This document shows positions 50,631 to 59,169 of a stretch of DNA of 64,000 nt, in pieces. The DNA comes from Mucilaginibacter myungsuensis. Its GTDB lineage: Bacteria > Bacteroidota > Bacteroidia > Sphingobacteriales > Sphingobacteriaceae. The notes beneath the pieces are model-generated. The model was not told where the DNA came from. It saw only the letters and a list, made by a program, of their open reading frames with translations, and ran no database searches. How positions within the stretch are numbered: the first letter of the stretch is position 1; each line of letters opens with the position of its first letter. Location of the stretch: positions 105,367-169,366 of the forward strand of contig NZ_JADFFL010000010.1 of the NCBI RefSeq assembly GCF_015222005.1, written 5' to 3'. Position numbers and translations under genes: made by a program.

Positions 50631-51752
50631 TTATTCACCTTTGCTGAACGTTTTGTTTAAGAAATCTTCAAGGTCGGTACCTACCAAATTCTTCGCAACG
50701 ATGTTACCCTGAGGGTCTAACAAAAAGTTAGCAGGGATAGCTTGAACCATGTAAGCGCGGGATGTCGGGCCTTCCCACTCCAACAGCTCCGAGCCTTGCG
50801 GCCAGGTCATATTCATGGTTTTTACCGATGCTTCCCAAGGGGCTTTCTCTTTATCCAACGATACGCCGATCACTTCCAGACCTTTGCTTTTAAACTTATT
50901 GTACTGCTTAACCACGTTAGGCATTTCGGCACGGCAGGGTGCACACCATGATGCCCAAAAGTCGATCAGTACGTATTTACCTTTATAGTCAGATAACTTC
51001 AACGGCTTGTTATTCAGCCCTGGTATCTCAAAATCAGGCGCTTTATGCCCTACCGATATCGGCTTGATCAGTTCCATTTGCTTTATAAAGCTTTGCACGC
51101 CTTTATTGGTCTTAAACTCGTCCTTGATATCATCGGCATAGGTCACCAGCTCTTTCTCGTAACGTGTAGGATTAAGCGAAGTAGCTGCGTAAAAAGCCGC
51201 CAACGAGGTTTTATTTTCGTTAACAAATTTTAGTATCTCCTTGCTCTGCTCATCCATCAAAGCCATAAATTGCGGTTTATAGATGTTGATAAGTGAGTCC
51301 GACTCGCCGCCGACCTTTTCGGCAGCAGCCTGATAATCGGTCGATATTTTCTCCAGCTTGGCCCCGAACGAACTATTGATCTTATTAAACTCCTGTATCT
51401 TTTCAGACTCCTTAGATCCCGATATCTCATAAGCGTGTTTCTCGTCTTTCAGGTCGGTCTTAAATTTAATATCATCACCGTTCTCCGCGATCATGTCAAA
51501 CACCGCGTTGCCAATGCGCAACTTGTATAAATTGGCAAACAAGCTTGGGCGTTTAAAGCTGAATTTGCCATCCTCACTCAGATTGGTAGAATCTACCACA
51601 TTAACGCGGGCGCTGTCAGCTTCTAACAAATACACTTTTTTTACTTCGCCGGGGTTTTGCAACTCGCCGTTGATGTGGAAATTATCTTTATCGCCGCATG
51701 ATGCGATAGCTAAAGAAAGCAGCGCCGCGGCGCCAATAAAACGGTTCTTCAT
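50631..51752 (-). CDS. TlpA-like thiol-disulfide lipoprotein with DUF4369
   Basis: The 373-residue protein has a lipoprotein signal (LAIASC, Cys19), an N-terminal DUF4369-like beta domain (about 25-115: FHINGELQNPGEVKKVYLLE), a helical middle part and a C-terminal thioredoxin fold (about 235-373) with the active site WASWCAPC (C270, C273) and the cis-Pro in QAIPANFLLDPQG. It should be anchored in the envelope and reduce or exchange disulfides of periplasmic proteins. It starts 3 bp after gatB and is in one transcription unit with it. Confidence 0.95.
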   Translation of the reverse strand: MKNRFIGAAALLSLAIASCGDKDNFHINGELQNPGEVKKVYLLEADSARVNVVDSTNLSEDGKFSFKRPSLFANLYKLRIGNAVFDMIAENGDDIKFKTDLKDEKHAYEISGSKESEKIQEFNKINSSFGAKLEKISTDYQAAAEKVGGESDSLINIYKPQFMALMDEQSKEILKFVNENKTSLAAFYAATSLNPTRYEKELVTYADDIKDEFKTNKGVQSFIKQMELIKPISVGHKAPDFEIPGLNNKPLKLSDYKGKYVLIDFWASWCAPCRAEMPNVVKQYNKFKSKGLEVIGVSLDKEKAPWEASVKTMNMTWPQGSELLEWEGPTSRAYMVQAIPANFLLDPQGNIVAKNLVGTDLEDFLNKTFSKGE

Positions 51753-51755
51753 AAA

Positions 51756-53201
51756 TTATTTTTCTAATGCTTTGATAAGCAATTGATTGGTTTTTTGCGG
51801 ATCTATTTTGCCTTTTGATCTTTTCATGATCTCGCCCATGAACAAACCAAGAACGCCTTTTTTGCCTTTTTTGTATTCCGCTACCTTATCAGGGAATTTG
51901 GCTAAGGCTTGGGCTATAAATTCGTCAAGCTCATCACCGCTATCGCTGATGAACAGGTTCAGCTCGGTAGCTACCTGTTCGGCGGTCTTGTCGCCGCCCT
52001 TTAATAATTCGGGCAGTAATTTGTGCGACGCGGTGGTGTGGTTGATCTTGCCTGTATCTACCAAAGCGATCATCCCGGCAAGGGCCTCAGGCTTTAATAC
52101 GAAAGTGTCGCTATGATCAACCGCTGATTTTAACGACCCCATCAACCAGTTGGCTGCAGCTTTATAATTGTTGGTATGTTTGATCACCTGCTCGTAATAA
52201 TGGGCAACGTGGTAATCATTGGTGAGTACACTTGCATCATATTCAGACAGGCCAAATTGGGCCGTATATTTTTGATATAGTTCGGCAGGCAAGGCGGGCA
52301 TCTCTGCACGTATACCGTCGATATATTCTTGCGTCAACACCAAAGGCGGCAGATCCGGCTCGGGGAAGTAGCGGTAATCGTTAGCCATCTCTTTGCTGCG
52401 CAGTACCGATGTTTCGCCGGTATCAGCATCAAAGTTCAAAGTGTTCTGATCTATGCGGCCACCAGCCTCGATCACGCTTACCTGGCGTTTAAACTCATGC
52501 TCTATGGCGCGCTGCACGTTACGAATCGAGTTCAGGTTTTTCACCTCGCAACGGTTACCGTATTCGGGCGCACCTTTCAATCTTACAGAGATATTGGCAT
52601 CGCAACGCAAGCTACCCTCTTCCATATTGCCGTCGCATACATCCAGGTAACGTACAAGTTTGCGTATCTCCGTCAGGTATTGGCCGGCTTCTTCGGCGCT
52701 GCGCAGGTCGGGTTCGGATACGATCTCGATCAGGGGGACACCGGCACGGTTAAGGTCGATCAGCGAGTTAGCTTCATGCTGGTCGTGCATGCTTTTACCC
52801 GCATCTTCTTCTAAGTGGATGTGGTGTATGGCGATGTCTTTTTTAGTGCCGTCGCTTAATTTTACCGGGACACGTCCGCCAAGGCATATCGGTGCCTGAT
52901 CCTGACTGATCTGGTAACCCTTAGGCAGATCGGCGTAGAAGTAATTTTTACGGGCAAAATGGTTATTCAGATTGATGGTGCAATTGCAGGCCAAGCCCAT
53001 TTTAACGGCGTAGCTTACCGCCTTTTTATTCAGAAAAGGTAGCGTGCCGGGGTGACCTAAGGACACCATGCTGATGTGCTGGTTAGGCCCACCACCAAAT
53101 GCGGCCGAATCGGCCGAGAATATTTTACTTTGAGTAGATAACTGCGCGTGGACCTCTAAACCAACCACCAGTTCGTACTTATCTATCCCCGAAATTTCCA
53201 T
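51756..53201 (-). CDS. gatB: Aspartyl/glutamyl-tRNA amidotransferase subunit B
   Basis: The 481-residue subunit of the GatCAB complex converts misacylated Glu-tRNA(Gln) and Asp-tRNA(Asn) to the correct amides. Motifs: ELVVGLEVHAQLSTQSKIFS, HPGTLPFLNKKAV, IHLEEDAGKSMHD, VPLIEIVSEPDLRSAEEA, EGSLRCDANISVRLKG, and a C-terminal YqeY-like helical tail (GLFMGEIMKRSKGKIDP). gatA and gatC are not in the window. It is followed 3 bp downstream by the TlpA-like gene. Confidence 0.98.
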   Translation of the reverse strand: MEISGIDKYELVVGLEVHAQLSTQSKIFSADSAAFGGGPNQHISMVSLGHPGTLPFLNKKAVSYAVKMGLACNCTINLNNHFARKNYFYADLPKGYQISQDQAPICLGGRVPVKLSDGTKKDIAIHHIHLEEDAGKSMHDQHEANSLIDLNRAGVPLIEIVSEPDLRSAEEAGQYLTEIRKLVRYLDVCDGNMEEGSLRCDANISVRLKGAPEYGNRCEVKNLNSIRNVQRAIEHEFKRQVSVIEAGGRIDQNTLNFDADTGETSVLRSKEMANDYRYFPEPDLPPLVLTQEYIDGIRAEMPALPAELYQKYTAQFGLSEYDASVLTNDYHVAHYYEQVIKHTNNYKAAANWLMGSLKSAVDHSDTFVLKPEALAGMIALVDTGKINHTTASHKLLPELLKGGDKTAEQVATELNLFISDSGDELDEFIAQALAKFPDKVAEYKKGKKGVLGLFMGEIMKRSKGKIDPQKTNQLLIKALEK

Positions 53202-53468
53202 TATAGTTTAGATGTTTGTTTGTACCAAAGCCAAAAATAGAATTTTTTTGGGTAAGAAGTGTTTAATTCGCTTTATAAGCAGACCGCTCACCCTAAACCC
53301 GATAGACGGGAAGCTTTTGCGAAGCGTTGGCTTGTGCGAGGGGCAAAACTTGGACAGATAGCGGGACCGCCGGTACCGATGAAATGTAGAACGTTCATTT
53401 TCAAAACCATTGGATAGTAAAAGAAAACTTTCTCACTTGCGGTCTTTCCGACTTTCGGTCTAAAAATA

Positions 53469-53476
53469 TACATTTG
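53469..53476 (+). promoter_or_regulatory. -7 box 4 nt upstream of the MerR gene
   Basis: TACATTTG (TAnnTTTG) is followed by TATT and the ATG at 53481. A TTTC lies 20 nt upstream at 53445-53448 as a possible -33 element. Confidence 0.55.
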
Positions 53477-53480
53477 TATT

Positions 53481-53816
53481 ATGCCTTATAAGGAAAGGGA
53501 GATCAGCAAAATGTATTACACCATGGGCGAGGTATCGGCCATGTTTGATGTGAACCAGTCGCTGCTGCGTTACTACGAGCGCGAGTTTGATGTGCTGCAA
53601 CCTAAAAAGAATAAAAAAGGCAACCGCTATTTCACCCCCGAGGATGTAGAGAACCTGAAGGTGATCTTCCACCTCATCCGCGACAAAGGCTTTACCCTTG
53701 CCGGTGCCAAAGAACACCTGAAAAGCAACGGCAACGAGACCAAGGATACCCAAACGGTTATCTCATCTTTAGAGAACCTGAAGAAGTTTCTGTTAGAGGT
53801 TAGGGACGAGTTGTAG
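53481..53816 (+). CDS. MerR family transcriptional regulator
   Basis: The 111-residue protein has the MerR winged helix (YYTMGEVSAMFDVNQSLLRY, YEREFDVLQPKKNKKGNRYF, TPEDVENLKVIFHLIRDKGF) and a short C-terminal coiled coil (VISSLENLKKFLLEVRDE). There is no ligand-binding domain and no metal-binding Cys. Short MerR proteins of this kind are conserved in Bacteroidota. The ATG at 53481 is retained because the MPYKEREISK start is conserved by recall, although it makes the message leaderless; the ATG at 53511 is an alternative. Confidence 0.9.
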   Translation: MPYKEREISKMYYTMGEVSAMFDVNQSLLRYYEREFDVLQPKKNKKGNRYFTPEDVENLKVIFHLIRDKGFTLAGAKEHLKSNGNETKDTQTVISSLENLKKFLLEVRDEL

Positions 53817-53961
53817 GCAAATTTCGGATGATTTCGGGGTCATTGCTATCCTTTCTTTTACCTCTCGTTTCAAAAACAGAACAAAACCGCTATTTCCGAA
53901 TTATCTCTATATTGACAGGCCATGAGCTATCGATGGTGATCCATGGCTGTAGCGAACCACC

Positions 53962-54999
53962 ATGTCTAAACTGAACATAGATAAACAAGAAGGCGAATTT
54001 TTGACCAGAACCATTGGGCAATGGGAGGCTGACGGTGTGCTTGATGCTGATACCGCTGAAAAGTTGCGCGGCACTATTGAGGTGAAAGGTTTCGACTGGA
54101 TGCGGTTGGCCAAGTATTCGTTCTGGATAGCGCTGGTTTGCGGAGCAATCGCTTTCGGATCCATGATCATTAACGATAGCATTATTAAATGGATCCGGAG
54201 TTTATACGATACGCCGGATATTGTGATCAGCATTGGTTCAGGGTTGTTGGCTGCTGTGATGTACTATTATGGCAGGCGTATGCAGCAAAAGAACCCCGAA
54301 CGGGTGTTCAGTAACGAAGCACTGAGATTTACCGGGATACTGTTCACGGCTGTTTGCATAGCTTACCTGGGCAAGACCTTTGATAATGGCTCCGGGCATT
54401 TTTCTATACTTTTTTTGCTATCGGTATTTGTGTACGGTTTTTTGGCTTACAAGTTCAATTCGCGGTTGATCTGGCTGTTCGCGCTGATATCCTTAGGTAG
54501 CTGGTTCGGTACCGAGACAGGCTACCAAACCCAATGGAGCAATTACTTTTTAGGGATGAATTACCCTTTGCGTTTTGTAGCTTTTGGCGTGCTCCTGCTT
54601 GCCGCTTGCTACCTGCTGAAAGACAAAAAATGGATCGGCTACTTTTGGGAACTTACCTATGTGGTAGGTTTGCTGTACCTGTTCCTATCTCTTTGGATGC
54701 TGACCGTTTTCGGCAACTTGGGCGAACTGGAGGTTTGGTGGCAGGTGAAGCAGATCAGCCTGTTTTATTGGGGTATCATATCTGCCGCTGTGGCCGGAGG
54801 TTTCCTTTTCTACGGGTTGAAAAGCAACGACGTTATCGCCCGCGAATTCGGGATCACTTTCCTGCTGATATTCCTCTACACCAAATACTTCGAGTACTTT
54901 TGGCGGCATACCAACACGGCGGTATTTTTCACTATTCTGGCGCTCTCGTTTTGGGTGATCGGCCGAAAGGCGGAAAAGATCTGGAATTTAAAAAAGTAA
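53962..54999 (+). CDS. DUF2157 domain-containing membrane protein
   Basis: The 345-residue protein has an N-terminal cytoplasmic helical segment (residues 1-50: FLTRTIGQWEADGVLDADTA) typical of DUF2157, followed by about nine to ten TM segments (for example FWIALVCGAIAFGSMII, LIWLFALISLG, TFLLIFLYTKYFEYFW). Function of the family is unknown. It is transcribed alone; the DUF1835 gene starts 101 bp later on the same strand. Confidence 0.87.
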   Translation: MSKLNIDKQEGEFLTRTIGQWEADGVLDADTAEKLRGTIEVKGFDWMRLAKYSFWIALVCGAIAFGSMIINDSIIKWIRSLYDTPDIVISIGSGLLAAVMYYYGRRMQQKNPERVFSNEALRFTGILFTAVCIAYLGKTFDNGSGHFSILFLLSVFVYGFLAYKFNSRLIWLFALISLGSWFGTETGYQTQWSNYFLGMNYPLRFVAFGVLLLAACYLLKDKKWIGYFWELTYVVGLLYLFLSLWMLTVFGNLGELEVWWQVKQISLFYWGIISAAVAGGFLFYGLKSNDVIAREFGITFLLIFLYTKYFEYFWRHTNTAVFFTILALSFWVIGRKAEKIWNLKK

Positions 55000-55100
55000 C
55001 AATTTTCTTCAGGATGGCGAAAAGGAGTACGCTGGCACAGAACTTTCTGCCCTTTACCTGTTCTCTCTTTAAACCCAGAGTATATTAACAAACGACCACT

Positions 55101-55892
55101 ATGAGCATACTGCATATCCTCAACGGCGATTCTACGCTTTACAGTTTCAAACAGACCGACATCGATGGCGACACCATGGTCTGGCGCGAGGTATTGTCGC
55201 AAGGGCCGTTGAGTACCAAGATCACCTCTGCTGATTTTTGGCGTACGCGGGCTGAGTTTATCCGCGATGTTTTTAAGGCCGACACCTATCAGCAGGATAT
55301 GATCGATCAGCTGGCCATGCTGAGCGAAGCTTATGATGAAGTGAACCTTTGGTTCGAATTTGATCTGCATTGCCAGGTGAATATGTTAGGGGTGATGAAT
55401 TACTTTAACCAACTCAGCAGCCTATCCTCTCCGGCTATTTGTTTGATCTGTCCGGCTGAATATCCTAATAAACCCGATTTCCGCGGTATGGGAGAACTCA
55501 ATGGCGAAGAATTAGAATATCTGTACGATAACATCCGCGTGCAATTGAGTGAGGCCGACTTTGTTATAGCCGCCGAAGCCTGGGAGTTATACGTAAATGG
55601 CAACGCTGCCGACCTGCAACGCTATCTGAACACCAATACCTTTTGGGGCAGCCTGCATTGTTTGAAAGACGCGCTCGCAGCTCAACTAAAACGTTTACAA
55701 ACCAACGCGCTCGGACTTAACTATATCGAGCAACAATTGCTACATATTTATAACAGCGGCATCACCGACCGTGGCGAATTGTATCGCACCTTTTGGAATA
55801 CCGAAAAGATCTACGGCTTTGGCGATACGGAGCTGGATATTTATATGGAAGGGTTGAGGGGGAAGGGACATCTTAAACCAATGTCATCCTGA
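55101..55892 (+). CDS. DUF1835 domain-containing protein
   Basis: The 263-residue cytoplasmic protein has an N-terminal DUF1835 block (MSILHILNGDSTLYSFKQTD, WREVLSQGPL) and a C-terminal helical part. Function unknown. The last codons and the stop (ATG TCA TCC TGA) are supplied by the left end of a dispersed hairpin element that starts at 55882, so the natural C-terminus may have been altered by the element's insertion. Confidence 0.88.
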   Translation: MSILHILNGDSTLYSFKQTDIDGDTMVWREVLSQGPLSTKITSADFWRTRAEFIRDVFKADTYQQDMIDQLAMLSEAYDEVNLWFEFDLHCQVNMLGVMNYFNQLSSLSSPAICLICPAEYPNKPDFRGMGELNGEELEYLYDNIRVQLSEADFVIAAEAWELYVNGNAADLQRYLNTNTFWGSLHCLKDALAAQLKRLQTNALGLNYIEQQLLHIYNSGITDRGELYRTFWNTEKIYGFGDTELDIYMEGLRGKGHLKPMSS

Positions 55893-55982
55893 ACGCAGTG
55901 AAGGACCTTCACCATTGAGTAAATCCGATATGAAGGGCTTTTTGCATAGTAGCGAAGGTCCTTCACTGCGTTCAGGATGACA
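55882..55982. repeat. Dispersed hairpin element, CCTGAACGCAGTGAAGG type
   Basis: TGTCATCCTGAACGCAGTGA on the left and its exact complement TCACTGCGTTCAGGATGACA on the right, with a further GGACCTTC/GAAGGTCC pair. It overlaps the last 11 bases of the DUF1835 gene. A decayed relative is at 14166-14273. Confidence 0.88.
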
Positions 55983-56013
55983 GGGGGCGGGGTAACGCTC
56001 ACTAAAACAAAAT

Positions 56014-56040
56014 ACGGTGACCGCTATGGGCGGCCACCGT
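56014..56040 (-). terminator. Terminator of the xylB-xylA unit
   Basis: ACGGTGACCGC, loop TATGG, GCGGCCACCGT (one mismatch), followed on the minus strand by ATTTTGTTTTAG. It lies 25 bp past the xylA stop codon. Confidence 0.8.
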
Positions 56041-56065
56041 AAAAAAAATCGGTTTAGGGAGACCC

Positions 56066-57391
56066 TTATATATACCTGTTGATGGTATTCTCCAGGTATT
56101 CCTGACGGCCGCTGATGGCTGCAGGTTCGCCTTGTTGGATCGCGTATTCGCGCAGGTCCTCAAGCGATAATTTCCCTTCTTCAAACTCTTTTCCTTTACC
56201 CGAATCGTAAGATGCATACCTGTCGGTGCGGACCTTTGTAAAGTCCGACTTTTGCAGGATATTATCCGCCGTGATCAGTCCGCGGGCAAACGTATCCATA
56301 CCGCCAATGTGGGCGTAGAACAGATCTGCCGGATCGGTAGAGTTCCTGCGGATCTTAGCATCAAAATTGATGCCACCACCCTGAAAACCACCGGCTTGCA
56401 AAATAATTAACATCGATTCGGTAATTTCATTGATATCGGTCGGAAACTGGTCGGTATCCCAGCCGTTCTGTAGGTCACCACGATTAGCATCTATCGAGCC
56501 TAACAATCCGCTATCCGCAGCCACTTGCAACTCGTGCTGGAAGCTGTGACCGGCCAAAGTAGCGTGGTTCACCTCTAAATTCAGCTTAAAATCGCCTAAC
56601 AGATCATATTTCTGCAAAAAGCCGGAAACAGTAGCTGCGTCATAATCATATTGGTGCTTGGTAGGCTCGCAAGGTTTCGGTTCGATGAAGAACGTACCCT
56701 TGAAACCCTGCTTGCGGGCATAATCCTTAGCAGTGTGCAGAAATTTGGCCAGGTGTTCCTGTTCACGCTTCATGTTTGTGTTCAGCAAACTCATGTAACC
56801 TTCGCGTCCGCCCCAAAAAACGTAGTTCTCGCCACCTAAAGCGATAGTCGCATCTAAAGCAGCTTTCACTTGGGCTGCTCCGTGAGCTAACACATGGAAA
56901 TCAGGATTAGTAGCCGCGCCGTTCATGTAGCGTTTGTGCGAGAACAGATTAGCTGTACCCCATAATAATTTCACGCCACTTTCGGCTTGTTTTTGTTTGG
57001 CATAATCCACCAATGCCTGCAAGCGACGGTCGTTCTCGTTGATATCATCACCATAGTCCACCACGTCGACATCGTGGAAACAGTAGTAAGGGATATTCAT
57101 TTTGGTGATGAACTCAAAAGCCGCGTCCATCTTATCCTTCGCGCGTTCTACCGCATCGGCCTTAGCATCCCAAGGGAAAACATGCGTCGGGCCACCAAAA
57201 GGGTCACCGCCATTGCCTACAAAGCTATGCCAATAGGCACACGCAAAACGCAGGTGATCTTTCATGGTCTTGCCACCCACCACACGGTTCTCGTCATACC
57301 AGCGGAACGCCATCGGGTTATCGCTCTCCAGGCCCTCAAATTTGATTTGATTTATGCCGCTAAAAAATTCTTTTTGTCCTAAGGTTATCAT
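56066..57391 (-). CDS. xylA: Xylose isomerase
   Basis: The 441-residue class II enzyme converts D-xylose to D-xylulose with two divalent metal ions. Motifs: N-terminal NQIKFEGLESDNPMAFRWYD, HSFVGNGGDPFGGPTHVFPW, YCFHDVDVVDYGDDINE with the catalytic His/Asp, EPKPCEPTKHQYDYDAATV and LNLEVNHATLAGHSFQHELQ. It lies after xylB in the same direction with a dispersed palindrome between. The LacI-family gene divergent to xylB is the likely regulator. Confidence 0.98.
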   Translation of the reverse strand: MITLGQKEFFSGINQIKFEGLESDNPMAFRWYDENRVVGGKTMKDHLRFACAYWHSFVGNGGDPFGGPTHVFPWDAKADAVERAKDKMDAAFEFITKMNIPYYCFHDVDVVDYGDDINENDRRLQALVDYAKQKQAESGVKLLWGTANLFSHKRYMNGAATNPDFHVLAHGAAQVKAALDATIALGGENYVFWGGREGYMSLLNTNMKREQEHLAKFLHTAKDYARKQGFKGTFFIEPKPCEPTKHQYDYDAATVSGFLQKYDLLGDFKLNLEVNHATLAGHSFQHELQVAADSGLLGSIDANRGDLQNGWDTDQFPTDINEITESMLIILQAGGFQGGGINFDAKIRRNSTDPADLFYAHIGGMDTFARGLITADNILQKSDFTKVRTDRYASYDSGKGKEFEEGKLSLEDLREYAIQQGEPAAISGRQEYLENTINRYI

Positions 57392-57449
57392 TCAATTATA
57401 GTTTTTGATCCGGAAGATCCGGAGATGTATTTTACTTTTTATATTACAG

Positions 57450-57534
57450 TTTGTCATTGCGAGGAACGAAGCAACCGCGAATAAGCAGAGCCGCTCTTTG
57501 GGTGTGCGGTTGCTTCGTACCTCGCAATGACAAA
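57450..57534. repeat. Dispersed palindrome, GTCATTGCGA family, copy D
   Basis: TTTGTCATTGCGAGGAACGA...CGTACCTCGCAATGACAAA, with GCAGAGCCGCTCTTTG in the centre. It fills the xylB-xylA gap, ends 3 bp before the xylB stop, and would be transcribed as a hairpin inside the operon. Confidence 0.9.
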
Positions 57535-57537
57535 TTT

Positions 57538-59022
57538 TTATTTCGTTACCGCCAACCGCTGCGACAACAATTCCTTCCAATCGGCATAAACGCCCTCATA
57601 AGCATCCGTCGTCGGGCTAACCGTCTTCAAACTCTCAATATTTGCAAAAGCCTCCGCCTCATTAGCAAAAATTCTACTCCCAATACCTGCACCTAAAGCC
57701 GCGCCGACACTGCCATCGTTCTCGTATAGCTCTACCGGTACGCCGGTCACATTTACAAAAGCCTCGGTGAACAGATCGCTCAGGAACATATTGCTGCGTC
57801 CGGCACGGATCACAGTTGGGTTCATGCCATTGCTGCGCATAATATCCAAGCCATAGCGGAACGAACAGGCAATGCCCTCCTGCACGGCTCGGAACACGTG
57901 CGAGCGATCGTGCAGGTTAAGATCTAAATTATGGATATGCGCACCGACCTCTTTATTGTTTAGCATACGCTCGGCACCGTTACCAAATGGCAGGATGCGG
58001 ATACCTGCGCTACCGATAGGTGCTGATGCGGCAAGGTCGTTCATCTGCTGATAGTTAAGATCTGTGCCGAAAGTGTTTTTAGCCCAGCGATTCATACTGC
58101 CGGTGCCATTAATGCAAAGCAGTACGCCAAGGTGCTTATCATCGGCCGCATGGTTAACGTGCGCGAATGTGTTCACCCTCGACTCCGGATCGTAAGCTAA
58201 TTGATCGCTCACGCCGTATATCACGCCTGATGTGCCTGCTGTGGCGGCTACCTCTCCGGCTTTCAACACATTTAATGATAAGGCATTGTTAGGCTGGTCC
58301 CCTGCTTTATAAGCTACCGGGATACCGGCTTTCAATCCAAGTTGCGATGCCATTTCTGTCGATACCTTGCCATGTTCAGAGAACAGCGGTTTGATATCGC
58401 CAAAAAAGCTTTTATCGAATCCGAAATAACTAAGCAGTTCGGTCGATAGACCGTCGCTTAAAAAATCGTAAAAGATCCCTTCAGATAATGCCGATGCCGA
58501 AGTGGTCACCTCGCCGGTCAATTTCATGGCGATGTAGTCGCCGGGAAGCATCAGTTTATCTATTTTGCTGTAGGTCTCAGGCTCGTTTGCCTTTACCCAG
58601 GCTAATTTGGCGGCAGTGAAGTTTCCGGGCGAGTTGAGATAATGGGCAAGGCAGTATTCGTGACCTAAAGTATTATAAGCCTTATCACCATAAGGTACCG
58701 CGCGGCTATCGCACCAAATGATGCTATCGCGTAAAGCGTTCTGATCTTTATCAACCAATACTAAACCATGCATTTGATAGGCGATACCAATAGCGGCAAT
58801 ATCTTGCGGATCGTACTTATCGCTGTTATTGCATTGTTTAATAGCCTGTTGTGCCTGCTCCCACCACATATCGGGCGATTGCTCGGCCCAGCCGGGTTTA
58901 AGGGCGGTTATGGGCGACTCGGTATCGGGATATTGCGCCGATACGATGGCCCGCTGCGTGGCCGCGTCAACAACGGAAACTTTAACCGAAGAGGTGCCTA
59001 CATCAATGCCTATTAACAACAT
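57538..59022 (-). CDS. xylB: Xylulokinase
   Basis: The 494-residue FGGY-family kinase phosphorylates D-xylulose to xylulose-5-phosphate. Motifs: N-terminal LLIGIDVGTSSVKVSVVD, AIGIAYQMHGLVLVDKDQ, IIWCDSRAVPYGDKAY, LMLPGDYIAMKLTGEVTTSA, KAGDQPNNALSLNVLKAGEV with ATAGTSGVIYG, and C-terminal VIRAGRSNMFLSDLFTEAFV with GAALGAGIGS. The product enters the pentose phosphate pathway through transketolase, also encoded in this window. First gene of the leftward xylose unit, divergent from the LacI-type regulator. Confidence 0.97.
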   Translation of the reverse strand: MLLIGIDVGTSSVKVSVVDAATQRAIVSAQYPDTESPITALKPGWAEQSPDMWWEQAQQAIKQCNNSDKYDPQDIAAIGIAYQMHGLVLVDKDQNALRDSIIWCDSRAVPYGDKAYNTLGHEYCLAHYLNSPGNFTAAKLAWVKANEPETYSKIDKLMLPGDYIAMKLTGEVTTSASALSEGIFYDFLSDGLSTELLSYFGFDKSFFGDIKPLFSEHGKVSTEMASQLGLKAGIPVAYKAGDQPNNALSLNVLKAGEVAATAGTSGVIYGVSDQLAYDPESRVNTFAHVNHAADDKHLGVLLCINGTGSMNRWAKNTFGTDLNYQQMNDLAASAPIGSAGIRILPFGNGAERMLNNKEVGAHIHNLDLNLHDRSHVFRAVQEGIACSFRYGLDIMRSNGMNPTVIRAGRSNMFLSDLFTEAFVNVTGVPVELYENDGSVGAALGAGIGSRIFANEAEAFANIESLKTVSPTTDAYEGVYADWKELLSQRLAVTK

Positions 59023-59107
59023 ATAGCGATAAAATAATGGTCAACTGGTTTTTAAGGGTTGGTCAATATCGTGATCCAACTCAACGAAAGTAAATTTAAT
59101 TTCTTTA

Positions 59108-59136
59108 TTTGGCAATCGATTGCAGAAATAAATTTT
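59108..59136 (+). promoter_or_regulatory. Putative promoter of the LacI-family gene
   Basis: TTTG at 59108-59111, a 17-nt spacer and TAAATTTT at 59129-59136 (7 of 8 to TAnnTTTG). Transcription would start near 59142, giving a leader of about 28 nt. Confidence 0.55.
59112..59123. promoter_or_regulatory. Palindromic operator candidate for the LacI-family regulator
   Basis: GCAATCGATTGC is a perfect 12-bp palindrome with a central CG step, as in LacI/PurR-type operators. It fills the spacer between the -33 and -7 elements of the regulator's own promoter and lies about 90 bp upstream of divergent xylB. Confidence 0.6.
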
Positions 59137-59169
59137 CACATCTTTTTTACCATATTAGCCAACTTATCT

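Noticed and set aside
53202..53480. 61-codon minus-strand frame in the gatB-merR gap
   Set aside because: It reads through the merR promoter region and short palindromes and has no family resemblance or suitable codon use.
59059..59169. Longer N-terminus for the LacI-family regulator
   Set aside because: It would cover the promoter and operator-like palindrome; the helix-turn-helix starts right after the ATG at 59170.
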